This document shows positions 44,899-53,669 of a stretch of DNA of 64,000 nt, in pieces. The stretch comes from Frondihabitans sp. PhB188. GTDB lineage: Bacteria; Actinomycetota; Actinomycetes; Actinomycetales; Microbacteriaceae. Below the pieces are notes generated by a model. That model saw only the letters and a list, made by a program, of their open reading frames with translations. It had not been told where the DNA came from and did no database searches. The first letter of the stretch is position 1; each line of letters opens with the position of its first letter. Both the position numbers and the translations under genes were made by a program. The stretch spans positions 1-64,000 of the forward strand of contig NZ_RJUO01000003.1 of assembly GCF_003752365.1 (NCBI RefSeq), read 5' to 3'.

Positions 44899-45504
44899 GT
44901 GACGGTCGAATTCCCCCCATCGGCCGTCCAGCGTTCCCTCAATCAGCCCGGCCCCGGCGCCAAGATGCGCGTTCTCACCACGGCCGACCGCCTCTTCTAC
45001 GACGAGGGCATCCGCACCGTCGGCGTCGACCGGCTCATCGCGGAGTCGACGGTCACGAAGGCCACCTTCTACAAGCACTTCGGTGCGAAGGACAATCTCG
45101 TCGTCGAGTACGTCAACCGCCGGCACGCGGCCGCCGAGGCGGAGCTCGAATCCATTCGCGAGACCAGCGACTCCCCCCTCGAGACGCTCCGCGGCATCGT
45201 CGTCTCCATCGTCGACGATCTGCAGCGTCCCGGCTTCCGCGGCTGCCCGTTCGTGAACGCCGCCGCCGAGTTCGCCGATCCGGAGCACCCCGTGCGCGTG
45301 ATCGTCCTGCAGCACCGCGACTGGTACACCGAGACGCTCGACGACCTGTTCCGCGAGGCCGGCCATCCGCTCTCGGGCGACGCGGCCGACGAGTTCCTGC
45401 TGGCCCGCGACGGCGCGATGGTGGGCGGCTACGCCGGCGACACCATCGCGGCGGCTGCGGCCTTCACGCGCGTGGCCGACCGACTGTTCGGCGACTGCCG
45501 GTAA
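44899..45504 (+). CDS. TetR-family transcriptional regulator
   Basis: A 201-aa repressor. The helix-turn-helix is at about 22-66 (LTTADRLFYDEGIRTVGVDRLIAE, TVTKATFYKHFGAKDNLV); the remaining 130 residues are the ligand-binding part, with CPFVNAAAEFADPEHPVR. I chose GTG at 44899, 8 nt after TTGAGGAG; an ATG five codons upstream (44884) would precede that site. A clear palindromic operator is located 140 bp upstream. The gene converges on an aldo-keto reductase gene, a likely target for ligand detoxification. Ligand and targets are inferred, not seen. Confidence 0.88.
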   Translation: MTVEFPPSAVQRSLNQPGPGAKMRVLTTADRLFYDEGIRTVGVDRLIAESTVTKATFYKHFGAKDNLVVEYVNRRHAAAEAELESIRETSDSPLETLRGIVVSIVDDLQRPGFRGCPFVNAAAEFADPEHPVRVIVLQHRDWYTETLDDLFREAGHPLSGDAADEFLLARDGAMVGGYAGDTIAAAAAFTRVADRLFGDCR

Positions 45505-45519
45505 TCCTCCAGCCGGGCG

Positions 45520-45546
45520 TGCCGAGGCGTGTCCGAGGTCCGGCAC
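45520..45546. repeat. Intergenic hairpin repeat, copy B
   Basis: GTGCCG (45520-45525) pairs with CGGCAC (45541-45546). The loop AGGCGTGTCCGAGGTC repeats the core TGTCCGAGGTCCGG of the element at 42633-42666. It lies between the convergent TetR and aldo-keto reductase genes. Confidence 0.5.
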
Positions 45547-45564
45547 CGCGGGCGGCGGCCGCGA

Positions 45565-46623
45565 TCAGAAGCTGCCGTGGCTGACGCGGTCGAGCTCGGC
45601 CACGTCGTGCCGCGTGAGCTGCACCCGGGCGGCCTCGACGAGCTCCACGACCTGCTGCGGTGACGTGGCGCTGGCGACCGGTGCGACGACGTTCGGCTTG
45701 GCGAGCAGCCAGGCGAGCGCCACGGCCGGCACCGGCGCGGCGTGCAGCGACGCGATGCGGTCGAGCTCGTGCAGGACCCTCAGGTTGCGCTTGGTGACCA
45801 GCTTGGCCACCTCGCTCCCCCGGCGGTGGCCCTTGATGTCGCCTCGGCCTCGGTACTTGCCGGTGAGGAACCCGCTGGCGAGCGGGAATCGGGGCATGAC
45901 AGCGAGGCGCTGCTGCGAGGCGACCTGCGCGAGGTCGCGCTCGAACTCGGCGCGACGGACGAGGCTGTATTGGTTCTGGAGCGCGACCATCGGGGCGACG
46001 CCGAGCATGCCGGCGGCGATCCGGGCCTCGTAGAGCCGGTTGCCGGAGTGATCGGAGCCGCCGAACCAGCGCACCTTGCCGGCTCGGATGAGCCGATCCA
46101 CGCCGAGGAGCGTGCGCTCGAAGGCGACGTCGGTGTCGTCGATGTGCAGGTAGAGCAGGTCGATGCGGTCGGTGCCCAGGCGCTTGAGCGACGCGTCGAC
46201 CGACCGCTCAATGGCCAGCGGCGTGAGGCCGGGGTTGTCGCGGCTCTTGCCGATCTTGGTGGCGAGCACGATGTCGTCGCGCATGCGGCGGGAGTGCATC
46301 CACTCGCCGATCAGCTCCTCGCTGCGGCCGTGGGTGTACGAGTCGGCGGTGTCGACGAAGTTGCCGCCGACCTGCACGTAGGTGTCGAGCACGTCGAAGG
46401 TCTGAGCCTCGTCGGTGGTCCAGCCGAAGACGTTGCCGCTCAGGGCGACCGGGAAGACGCGGAGGTCTGAGACGCCGAGACGACGGCGAGGCTGGATGAT
46501 CCCGAGATCGACCGGCACCGTCGACAGCGGTGTCGGAACCGCCGAACGACGGCCGTGGGCGGGGTTTTCGGCGCGAAGAGACTCGGTGTCGATTGACTCG
46601 ATGCGTGATCGGGTCTCCGTCAC
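45565..46623 (-). CDS. Aldo-keto reductase
   Basis: A 352-aa NAD(P)H-dependent aldo-keto reductase. It reads NFVDTADSYTHGRSEELIG (with the catalytic tyrosine), LATKIGKS (catalytic lysine) and LYLHIDDTDVAF; C-terminal PVASATSPQQVVELV is the co-factor loop. A 30-residue charged N-terminus precedes the barrel. GTG at 46623 follows AGGAGG by 5 nt, a good site. It is convergent with the TetR gene. Substrate not readable; related enzymes reduce sugars, aldehydes and ketones. Confidence 0.9.
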   Translation of the reverse strand: MTETRSRIESIDTESLRAENPAHGRRSAVPTPLSTVPVDLGIIQPRRRLGVSDLRVFPVALSGNVFGWTTDEAQTFDVLDTYVQVGGNFVDTADSYTHGRSEELIGEWMHSRRMRDDIVLATKIGKSRDNPGLTPLAIERSVDASLKRLGTDRIDLLYLHIDDTDVAFERTLLGVDRLIRAGKVRWFGGSDHSGNRLYEARIAAGMLGVAPMVALQNQYSLVRRAEFERDLAQVASQQRLAVMPRFPLASGFLTGKYRGRGDIKGHRRGSEVAKLVTKRNLRVLHELDRIASLHAAPVPAVALAWLLAKPNVVAPVASATSPQQVVELVEAARVQLTRHDVAELDRVSHGSF

Positions 46624-46712
46624 CTGCGCCTCCTGATCCTGGTCGTAAGTCGAGGTTACGTCTTCTTCGACGGGTGTCGGCGCCGACGCACCAGAACTTC
46701 ACCTAAATCGTT

Positions 46713-46728
46713 ACCCCAGTGCTGGGGT
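46713..46728. promoter_or_regulatory. 16-bp palindrome upstream of the aldo-keto reductase
   Basis: ACCCCAGTGCTGGGGT has two 7-bp arms and a TG centre. It lies 90 bp before the aldo-keto reductase start and could be an operator. The remaining 431-bp gap (46624-47054) contains two hairpins at its right end and no supported gene. Confidence 0.4.
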
Positions 46729-46928
46729 GACAGGTGTTCGGAGCGGCGCCGCCCGGCGACGGGGCTGCTCGGCGAGACCCCTCAGGAAACACATAGTGGC
46801 GCCGAGTGCTCCGCACAGGGGTCGTCCGTAATGTCTCTCTCGTGCGGTTCCTGGGAGGGTGCCGGGGCATCGTTTTCTGTGGTGGGGAGCGGTGCCGTCA
46901 CAAGTGCCGGTACGCATGGCCGGTGTCA

Positions 46929-46966
46929 GAAGGGCTCTTCGCGGTGGGGATCGCGAAGGGCCCTTC
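46929..46966. terminator. Hairpin with 15-base arms
   Basis: GAAGGGCTCTTCGCG (46929-46943) pairs with 46952-46966, one mismatch, around an 8-nt loop. It is the second hairpin after pnp on the minus strand, and may be a reinforcing terminator or part of a small RNA. No T-tract. Confidence 0.5.
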
Positions 46967-46997
46967 GTCAATCTGCAGGCAGTGCACGGGTGCAGGA

Positions 46998-47042
46998 ACC
47001 GCGGAACCCCCGCCCTACCGAGGTAGAGCGGGGGTTCGCGGT
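46998..47042 (-). terminator. Terminator hairpin after pnp
   Basis: A long stem beginning ACCGCGGAACCCCCGCCC is closed by a short loop near 47020 and ends at 47042. It begins 12 nt after the pnp stop on the minus strand. The imperfect pairing and missing T-tract are usual for GC-rich genomes. Confidence 0.7.
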
Positions 47043-47054
47043 CGTGCTGAGGGA

Positions 47055-49328
47055 CTAGACCTCGACGGACGCGTCGACCGAGTCGGAAGCCGCACCCGAC
47101 GAGTCGGTGTCAGCCTCCTCGGCGACCACCGGGGCGAGCGAGAGCTTGCCGCGGTCGTCGATCTTCGTGATCTCGACGAGGATCTTCTGGCCCACGCCGA
47201 GCACGTCTTCGACGTTCTCGACGCGCTTGCCGCCGGCCAGCTTGCGGACCTCGCTGATGTGCAGCAGGCCGTCCTTGCCGGGGAGGAGCGAGACGAACGC
47301 GCCGAAGGTCGCGATCTTGACGACCGTGCCGAGGAACTGCTCGCCGACCTCGGGGTTGGTCGGGTTGGCGATGGCGTTGACCTGGGCGCGGGCGGCCTCG
47401 GCCGACGGACCGTCGACGGCGCCGATGTAGACGGTGCCGTCCTCCTCGATAGAGATGTCGGCGCCGGTCTCGTCCTGGATCGCGTTGATCGTCTTGCCCT
47501 TCGGGCCGATCAGCTCGCCGATCTTGTCTTGCGGGATCTGCACCGAGATCACGCGGGGCGCGGTCGGGGCCATCTCGTCGGGGGCGTCGATCGCGCTCGT
47601 CAGCACGTTCAGGATGGCCGTGCGGGCCTCCTTCGCCTGCTTGAGAGCGGCGTCGAGGACTGCCGAGGGGATGCCGTCGAGCTTGGTGTCGAGCTGGATC
47701 GCGGTGACGAACTCGGACGTGCCGGCCACCTTGAAGTCCATGTCGCCCAGGGCGTCTTCGGCGCCGAGGATGTCGGTCAGCGCCGCGTAGCGGGTCTGGC
47801 CGTCGACCTCATCGGACACGAGGCCCATGGCGATACCGGCGACGGGGGCCTTCAGCGGCACACCGGCGTTGAGCAGCGAGAGCGTCGAGGCGCAGACGGA
47901 GCCCATCGAGGTGGAGCCGTTCGAGGACAGCGCCTCGGACACCTGACGGATCGCGTAGGGGAACTCCTCGCGGCTCGGCAGGACCGGGACGAGCGCGCGC
48001 TCGGCCAGGAAGCCGTGGCCGATCTCGCGACGCTTCGGACTGCCGACGCGGCCGGTCTCACCGGTCGAGTAGGGCGGGAAGTTGTAGTGGTGCAGGTACC
48101 GCTTCTTCGTGATGGGGCTCAGCGAGTCGATCTGCTGCTCCATCTTCAGCATGTTCAGCGTGGTGACGCCCAGGATCTGGGTCTCGCCGCGCTGGAAGAT
48201 GGCGGAGCCGTGGACGCGCGGGATGACCTGCACTTCGGCGTCGAGCGGACGGATGTCGGCGAGGCCGCGGCCGTCCATGCGGATCTGCTCGGAGAGGATG
48301 CGGCCGCGGACGACCTTCTTCGTGACCGACTTGTAGGCGGCCGACACCTGCGAGGTGGCGGTGCCGGGCAGCTCGCCGGCCTCGACCTTGGCGGCGACGG
48401 CCTCCTTGACGCGGCTCTTGAGAGCGTCGTCGGCGTCCTGGCGCTCGGTCTTCGCTGCGATCTGGTAGACGCCCTTGAGGTCCTCCTCCGCCACGGCGGC
48501 GACGGCCGAGTAGACCTCGTCGGTGTAGGGCGGGAAGACCGGGTACTCGGCGATCTCCTTGGCGGACTGCGCGGCAAGCTTGGCCTGCGCCTCGACGAGG
48601 GCCTTGAGGAACGGCTTGGCCGCCTCGAGACCCTGCGCGACGACGGCCTCGTCGGGCTTGACGTCGCCGCCCTGGATGAGACCCCAGGCGTGCTCGGTGG
48701 CCTCGGCCTCGACCATCATGATCGCGACATCCTCGTTGCCCGCGGCGTCGGTGACGACGCGGCCGGCGACGGTCAGGTCGAAGACGGCGTCCTCCAGCTG
48801 CGACGCCTTCGGGAAGGCGACCCACTGGCCCTTGATGAGCGCGAGGCGCACACCGGCGATGGGGCCCGAGAAGGGCAGACCCGAGATCTGGGTCGACATG
48901 CTCGCCGCGTTGATGGCGAGCGCATCGTAGAACTCGTCGGGTGCGATCGAGAGGACCGTGATGACGATCTGGACCTCGTTGCGGAGGCCCTCGACGAACG
49001 ACGGGCGCAGGGGCCGGTCGATCAGACGGCAGACGAGGATCGCCTCGGTGGAGGGGCGGCCCTCACGACGGAAGAACGAGCCGGGGATCTTGCCGGCGGC
49101 GTACGAGCGCTCTTCGACGTCGACGGTCAGCGGGAAGAAGTCGAAGTTGTCTTTCGGGTTCTTCGAGGCGCTGGTAGCCGACAGAAGCATGGTCTCTTCG
49201 TCGAGGTACGCGGCGACGGCTCCCTGAGCCTGCTGCGCGAGACGGCCGGCTTCGAACCGGACCGTGCGGGTGCCGTACTTGCCATTGTCGATGACGGCTT
49301 CGGCGAACTTGATTTCTGGACCCTCCAT
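47055..49328 (-). CDS. pnp: Polyribonucleotide nucleotidyltransferase (PNPase)
   Basis: PNPase degrades RNA 3' to 5' with phosphate and can add tails. The 757-aa protein has two RNase PH domains (about 20-240 and 340-560) joined by a helical linker, then a KH domain ([21 protein letters not shown], about 590) and an S1 domain ([22 protein letters not shown], about 660-730). The acidic end is short. I chose ATG at 49328 ([10 protein letters not shown]), preceded by GGAGAGAA, since longer reading is unrelated. Its mRNA leader holds a hairpin at 49393-49433. Confidence 0.97.
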   Translation of the reverse strand: MEGPEIKFAEAVIDNGKYGTRTVRFEAGRLAQQAQGAVAAYLDEETMLLSATSASKNPKDNFDFFPLTVDVEERSYAAGKIPGSFFRREGRPSTEAILVCRLIDRPLRPSFVEGLRNEVQIVITVLSIAPDEFYDALAINAASMSTQISGLPFSGPIAGVRLALIKGQWVAFPKASQLEDAVFDLTVAGRVVTDAAGNEDVAIMMVEAEATEHAWGLIQGGDVKPDEAVVAQGLEAAKPFLKALVEAQAKLAAQSAKEIAEYPVFPPYTDEVYSAVAAVAEEDLKGVYQIAAKTERQDADDALKSRVKEAVAAKVEAGELPGTATSQVSAAYKSVTKKVVRGRILSEQIRMDGRGLADIRPLDAEVQVIPRVHGSAIFQRGETQILGVTTLNMLKMEQQIDSLSPITKKRYLHHYNFPPYSTGETGRVGSPKRREIGHGFLAERALVPVLPSREEFPYAIRQVSEALSSNGSTSMGSVCASTLSLLNAGVPLKAPVAGIAMGLVSDEVDGQTRYAALTDILGAEDALGDMDFKVAGTSEFVTAIQLDTKLDGIPSAVLDAALKQAKEARTAILNVLTSAIDAPDEMAPTAPRVISVQIPQDKIGELIGPKGKTINAIQDETGADISIEEDGTVYIGAVDGPSAEAARAQVNAIANPTNPEVGEQFLGTVVKIATFGAFVSLLPGKDGLLHISEVRKLAGGKRVENVEDVLGVGQKILVEITKIDDRGKLSLAPVVAEEADTDSSGAASDSVDASVEV

Positions 49329-49392
49329 ATGGGGGTTCTCTCCTCTTTGTTTTGAATCGTCTTCCCGTGTGGAAGGCGATGTCGTGCTGTGT

Positions 49393-49433
49393 CGCTCCGT
49401 GAAGAGCTGAGTCTTCTCGGAGGACACGGAGCG
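49393..49433 (-). ncRNA. Hairpin in the pnp leader
   Basis: CGCTCCGTG (49393-49401) pairs with CACGGAGCG (49425-49433), and the loop has further pairing (AAGA with TCTT). It lies 65 nt upstream of the pnp ATG. PNPase mRNAs of other bacteria carry leader hairpins cut by RNase III for autoregulation; a similar role is inferred. Confidence 0.4.
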
Positions 49434-49601
49434 GCTTCGAGGCACGAGATGGTGCACTCGATCGCGACGTCGGATCGACGTCTCTGCGGCAGCGTGAGCC
49501 AGCCGGCTCTTAGTGTGACAGGGTACCACCCGGCGTGTCGCACGCCCCCAGAACGCGCGGCATGGTGCCCGTGTTACTGGTGTTACTCGTGTGATTCGCA
49601 G

Positions 49602-49607
49602 TACAGT
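49602..49607 (+). promoter_or_regulatory. -10 element of the secreted coiled-coil protein gene
   Basis: TACAGT, then 7 nt, then the ATG at 49615. Directly upstream is a small direct repeat, GTGTTACTGGTGTTACTCGTG. Confidence 0.5.
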
Positions 49608-49614
49608 CGGCTTC

Positions 49615-50898
49615 ATGCGCCCTTCTCGCACGCCCCGGAACCGGGGTCTGGCAGCCGTGAGCGGTGCCGCCGTGGTGCTCATCGCGTGCGGCGTCCTGAT
49701 CGCCCCCCTGTCGGCGTCGGCGTACCCGACATGGTCCGAGGTCGAGGCCGCCAAGGGCGACGCGAGCGCCACCAAGCGGCAGGTGCAGACGATCACCTCC
49801 TCTCTCGACTCGCTCGAGAGCACGGCCGCGACTGCCAGCGAGGCTGCGCTGAAGGCCGACGCCGCGAACTCCACCGCCCAGCAGAAGCTCGCGGTCGCGA
49901 AGGCGCAGGCATCGGCGCTGGCCGCTCAGGTGTCGTCGCAGAAGAAGAAGGCCGACGAGGCCCATCAGGAGGCGGGCCAGCTGGCCGCGCACCTCTACCG
50001 GATCGGCGGGTCGTCGCTCGACAGCCAGCTCCTGACCGGGACGGACGCCGACAAGACCCTGTACAAGCTCGGGGCCCTCTCGCAGCTGACCACCCAGTGG
50101 CAGACCGTGCTCGACCAGGCGACCGTGGCAAGCAGGTCGGTGTCGTCGCTCGAAGCCCAGGCGAAGGTCGCGGCCGACGAGCGCGACACCCTGGCGAGCA
50201 AAGCCGCCAGCACCCTGGCGAGCGCTCAGACGGCGCAGCAGGCGGCCGACGACGAGGTCGCCTCGGCTACCGCCCACCAGAAGACCCTCTACGCGCAGCT
50301 CGCCTCGCTCAACGACACGACGGCGTCGCTCGAGAAGAGGTACCGCCAGGGCGTGGCCGCCAAGGCCGCATACGCCGCCGCCCAGGCCAAGAAGGCCGCG
50401 GACGCCCGGGCTGCCGCCGCGGCCGCCGCTCAGCAGCAGGAGCAGGCCGCCTCGGGGTCGTCCGGCTCCGGCGCGTCCGGCTCGGGGTCGAGCTCCGGAG
50501 ACGCCGGGTCGTCAGGATCGGGCGGGACGCCGGTGTCGTCGGGAGGCTCCGGCGGATCGTCCGGCGTGTCCCTCGGATCCGGCGTGGTCGACGACCCTGC
50601 CGGCGCCCAGGCCTACGCCCGCGGCGCGCTGCCGTCGTACGGGTGGGCGTCGTCCGAGATGTCGTGCCTGGTCTCCCTCTGGAACCAGGAGTCCGGCTGG
50701 CGCACCAGCGCGCTGAACGTCTCCAGCGGCGCCTACGGCATTCCGCAGGCCCTGCCCGCCATCAAGCTCTCGTCGGCCGGCCTCGACTGGCAGACCAGCT
50801 ACCGCACCCAGATCACCTGGGGCCTCGGCTACATCAAGTCGGTCTACGGCTCTCCGTGCGGCGCCTGGTCGCACGAGGTCGCGCACAACTGGTACTGA
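49615..50898 (+). CDS. Secreted coiled-coil protein with a lytic transglycosylase-like C-terminus
   Basis: A 427-aa exported protein. It has a signal peptide (about 1-37, hydrophobic [20 protein letters not shown], cleavage after SASA), a long coiled-coil (about 42-270, Ala/Gln/Lys-rich heptads), a Ser/Gly linker (about 285-345) and a C-terminal domain of about 85 residues with [22 protein letters not shown] and [14 protein letters not shown]. The latter resembles the transglycosylase/Apf fold in which the glutamate of NQESGW would be catalytic. RipA-like and other cell-wall hydrolases share the layout. Function is inferred as peptidoglycan remodelling. It is divergent from pnp and appears leaderless. 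Confidence 0.82.
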   Translation: MRPSRTPRNRGLAAVSGAAVVLIACGVLIAPLSASAYPTWSEVEAAKGDASATKRQVQTITSSLDSLESTAATASEAALKADAANSTAQQKLAVAKAQASALAAQVSSQKKKADEAHQEAGQLAAHLYRIGGSSLDSQLLTGTDADKTLYKLGALSQLTTQWQTVLDQATVASRSVSSLEAQAKVAADERDTLASKAASTLASAQTAQQAADDEVASATAHQKTLYAQLASLNDTTASLEKRYRQGVAAKAAYAAAQAKKAADARAAAAAAAQQQEQAASGSSGSGASGSGSSSGDAGSSGSGGTPVSSGGSGGSSGVSLGSGVVDDPAGAQAYARGALPSYGWASSEMSCLVSLWNQESGWRTSALNVSSGAYGIPQALPAIKLSSAGLDWQTSYRTQITWGLGYIKSVYGSPCGAWSHEVAHNWY

Positions 50899-50942
50899 TA
50901 CCGGCACCGGCACCGGCATAGGCGTGTCATAGGGTCCGCGTC

Positions 50943-50948
50943 TAATCT
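50943..50948 (+). promoter_or_regulatory. -10 element of the ligase/acyltransferase pair (leaderless)
   Basis: TAATCT, then GAGCGG, then the ATG at 50955. Confidence 0.6.
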
Positions 50949-50954
50949 GAGCGG

Positions 50955-52439
50955 ATGGACACCCTCGCATCGCTGATCCGGTCGCGTGCCGCTGAGACGC
51001 CCTCCTCCACCTACCTGGAGGACGCCCGGTCCGAGCGCACCGTCACGTTCGGCGACCTGGGTCGCCTCGTCGGCGAGTGGGCAGCGGCCTTCAACGCCGA
51101 CTCGGTCTCCCCCGGAGCGACTGTCGTGCTCGATGTCGCCGATCCGCTGTCGTTCGCCGTCGCCCACCTGTCGGTGGTGGCCTCGGGCCGCCGCGGGGTC
51201 CCGGTGAACCCGGGCGGCACCTGGGGCGAGATCCTCAAAGCCGTCGGGCTCGGCTCCTGCGAGGCGATCGTCACCGATCGCGCCGAGCCGGGCGAGGCCG
51301 ACGTCGTGCTGATCCGCCCCGACGCCGCGACCCTCGCCCCGGCGGGCTCCCCCGCCGCGGCCTCCGAGCCGCTGACGACTGCCGAGAGCCCGGGCTCCGT
51401 CATCCTCTTCACGTCGGGTTCGACCGGCCAGCCGAAGGGCGTCGAGCTCGATGAGCAGCAGCTGCTCTTCGTCGCGCGCGCCATCGCCGAGCACAACGGC
51501 CTGACCGCCGCCGACCGCGGCTTCAGCTCGCTGCCCCTCTTCCACGTGAACGCCGAGGTCGTCGGCCTGCTCTCGACGCTGGTCGCCGGCGCGACGCTGG
51601 TGCTCGACCAGCGGTTCCACCGCACCGGCTTCTGGGAGCTCCTCGCCGAGCGGCGCATCACCTGGCTGAACGCCGTGCCGGCGATCCTCGCTGTGCTGGC
51701 GAAGTCCGGCCCGGCCGTGCCGCCCGAGGGCCTGCGGTTCGTCCGCAGCGCGTCGAGCGCGCTGCCCGAGGCCGTCCGCACCGCATTCGCCGGCATCCCG
51801 ATGATCGTCAGCTACGGCATGACCGAGGGGGCCAGCCAGATCACCGCGACCCCGCTCGGCCAGGAGCCCCGGCCCGGCTCGGTCGGCCTCCCTGTCGGCG
51901 ACGAGGTGCAGCCTCGGGATGCCGACGGCGCAGCGCTGCCCGCAGGCGAGATCGGCGAGCTCTGGATCCGCGGGCCCGGCGTCGTGACCGCGTACTTCGA
52001 GGGCCGGGCCGCCGACCGCTTCGACGACGACGGCTGGCTGCGCACCGGCGACCTGGGCCACCTCGACGACGACGGCTGGGTCTACCTCGCCGGCCGGACC
52101 GACGACGTCATCAACCGCGGCGGCGAGAAGGTCTACCCCGCCGAGGTCGAAGACGTCCTGCTCGAAGACGCGCGCGTCCGCGAGGCCGTCGTCGTCGCCC
52201 GGCCCGACCCGATCCTCGGATCGGTCCCGGTCGCCTACGTCATCCCGGCCGACCTCGAGCTGCCGGGCGACGTCCGCGCCTCGCTCGTCGCCGATCTCAC
52301 GACGCGCTGCGACGCCGAGCTGCCCCGCTTCAAGCGGCCCCTCGAGATCACCGTCGTCGATGACCTGCCGCGCACGCCGACCGGCAAGGTGCAGCGCAAT
52401 CGCACCCGCGACATGGTCGCGGGCACGTCGAACGCGTGA
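50955..52439 (+). CDS. AMP-dependent acyl-CoA synthetase/ligase
   Basis: A 494-aa ANL-superfamily enzyme that activates a carboxylic acid as acyl-AMP and then a thioester. The AMP-binding P-loop is ILFTSGSTGQPKG (about 150-162), YGMTEGASQI (about 285) is the substrate/AMP loop, and LRTGDLGHLDDDGWVYLAGRTDDVINRGGEKV the hinge and C-terminal lid. The catalytic lysine is in TPTGKVQRN near the end. Substrate is not readable. Start ATG is 6 nt after TAATCT. Its stop overlaps the start of the acyltransferase gene as GTGA, suggesting one pathway. Confidence 0.9.
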   Translation: MDTLASLIRSRAAETPSSTYLEDARSERTVTFGDLGRLVGEWAAAFNADSVSPGATVVLDVADPLSFAVAHLSVVASGRRGVPVNPGGTWGEILKAVGLGSCEAIVTDRAEPGEADVVLIRPDAATLAPAGSPAAASEPLTTAESPGSVILFTSGSTGQPKGVELDEQQLLFVARAIAEHNGLTAADRGFSSLPLFHVNAEVVGLLSTLVAGATLVLDQRFHRTGFWELLAERRITWLNAVPAILAVLAKSGPAVPPEGLRFVRSASSALPEAVRTAFAGIPMIVSYGMTEGASQITATPLGQEPRPGSVGLPVGDEVQPRDADGAALPAGEIGELWIRGPGVVTAYFEGRAADRFDDDGWLRTGDLGHLDDDGWVYLAGRTDDVINRGGEKVYPAEVEDVLLEDARVREAVVVARPDPILGSVPVAYVIPADLELPGDVRASLVADLTTRCDAELPRFKRPLEITVVDDLPRTPTGKVQRNRTRDMVAGTSNA

Positions 52440-53659
52440 CCACGTCGCAGGCCGGGGCGGCGCCCGACGAGGCCGGGCGCCGGGAAGACGCGATGCCCGA
52501 GGCGCCGACGGCCCCGCCTGCAGCGGCCCCATCGGGACGGCGTCGGCATCTCTACGAGGTCGACATCCTGCGCATCCTGACCTTCGTCTGCGTCATCGCC
52601 GTACACACGGTGAGCCACGCGATCGATGCGTCCGACCAGCTCGTGCAGAACGGCTTCCTGATCCTCGTGCACTTCACCCGCGAGGTGTTCTTCGCGCTGA
52701 CGGCCTTCGTGCTCGTCTACTCGTTCTTGACGAAGCCGCGGCCGCTGCGCGAGTTCTGGCCGAAGCGCTTCCTGCTCGTCATCGTGCCGTACGTGACGTG
52801 GTCTCTCGTCTACGACGCTCTCGCGTGGATCGCGAAGCCCGACGGGGTCACCCTGCTCGACTGGCTCGCGGCCTTCTGGCACGACCTCTACACCGGTGGC
52901 GCGTGGTACCACCTGTACTTCCTGCTCGTGACGATGCAGGTGTACCTGCTGCTGCCGGTCGTCGTGTGGCTGATCCGGAAGACCCGGGGGCATCACTGGA
53001 CGCTGCTCGGAGTCTCACTCGCCGTCGAGCTGCTGCTCACCGGCAGCTACCAGTACTTCCCGGCCGCGACCGACTGGTTCAACAGCTACAGCCGGATCGA
53101 GTTCTGGAGCTACCAGTTCTTGATCATCGCCGGGGCGGTCGCCGCGGACCATGTCGACGGGTTCCTCGCCTGGGTGCGCGGCCACCGGCCGCTGATCGGG
53201 CTGCTGACCGTGGCCGGCGCGGTGCTGTCGATCGCGGTGTACGTGATCAACCTCGGCATCGGCCAGAGCGCCGTCGACGCCGTGCAGGCGCTGCAGCCGG
53301 TGGTGATCGTCTGGTCGATCCCGATCGCGCTGGCCTTCCTCGCGCTCGGCACGAAGTGGGCCGACCGGCGGGTGGCCACGTCTCGGATGGCCCGGCTCGT
53401 CGACACGGCGTCAGACCGGTCGTTCGGCATCTTCCTGGCCCACCCGTTCCTGATCTGGATCCTGCTTCTGGCCGGCGACGGCTGGCTGAAGCACGCGATC
53501 CCGTCGCCGTGGCTCAGCGTCGTGCTCTACGTGCTCGTGGTGATCGGCACCGTGGTGCTCGTCGAGATCCTGCGCCGCACTCCGGCCTCGCTGGCGCTCA
53601 CCGGGCGCCCGTTCCACGGGCTGCACCCCGGTGCGAAGAAGAAGGCGCCGACGGCCTAG
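52436..53659 (+). CDS. Acyltransferase 3 family membrane protein
   Basis: A 407-aa polytopic membrane protein of the acyltransferase-3 (OafA/WecH) family, with about ten spans. The N-terminal LYEVDILRILTFVCVIAVHTVSHA carries the conserved histidine that is essential in the family. EVFFALTAFVLVYSF follows. Typical members O-acylate cell-surface sugars or lipids. A polar N-terminus of 35 residues (Pro/Ala-rich) is unusual. GTG at 52436 overlaps the ligase stop, so ligase and transferase may act on the same acyl group. The final residues (HPGAKKKAPTA) are basic. Confidence 0.88.
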   Translation: MTTSQAGAAPDEAGRREDAMPEAPTAPPAAAPSGRRRHLYEVDILRILTFVCVIAVHTVSHAIDASDQLVQNGFLILVHFTREVFFALTAFVLVYSFLTKPRPLREFWPKRFLLVIVPYVTWSLVYDALAWIAKPDGVTLLDWLAAFWHDLYTGGAWYHLYFLLVTMQVYLLLPVVVWLIRKTRGHHWTLLGVSLAVELLLTGSYQYFPAATDWFNSYSRIEFWSYQFLIIAGAVAADHVDGFLAWVRGHRPLIGLLTVAGAVLSIAVYVINLGIGQSAVDAVQALQPVVIVWSIPIALAFLALGTKWADRRVATSRMARLVDTASDRSFGIFLAHPFLIWILLLAGDGWLKHAIPSPWLSVVLYVLVVIGTVVLVEILRRTPASLALTGRPFHGLHPGAKKKAPTA

Positions 53660-53662
53660 ACT
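53657..53662 (+). promoter_or_regulatory. -10 element overlapping a stop codon
   Basis: TAGACT, 7 nt before the GTG at 53670. Its TAG is the stop codon of the acyltransferase gene. Confidence 0.5.
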
Positions 53663-53669
53663 CCCTCGC

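Noticed and set aside
46831-47058. 75-codon plus-strand ORF in the pnp/aldo-keto reductase gap
   Set aside because: It spans both hairpins, ends inside pnp and its peptide has no sign of a fold.
46806-49355. 849-codon plus-strand reading frame opposite pnp
   Set aside because: It is an antisense shadow of pnp, common in GC-rich DNA; composition is Arg/Gly/Asp/Val-rich with no domain, while pnp has clear domains.
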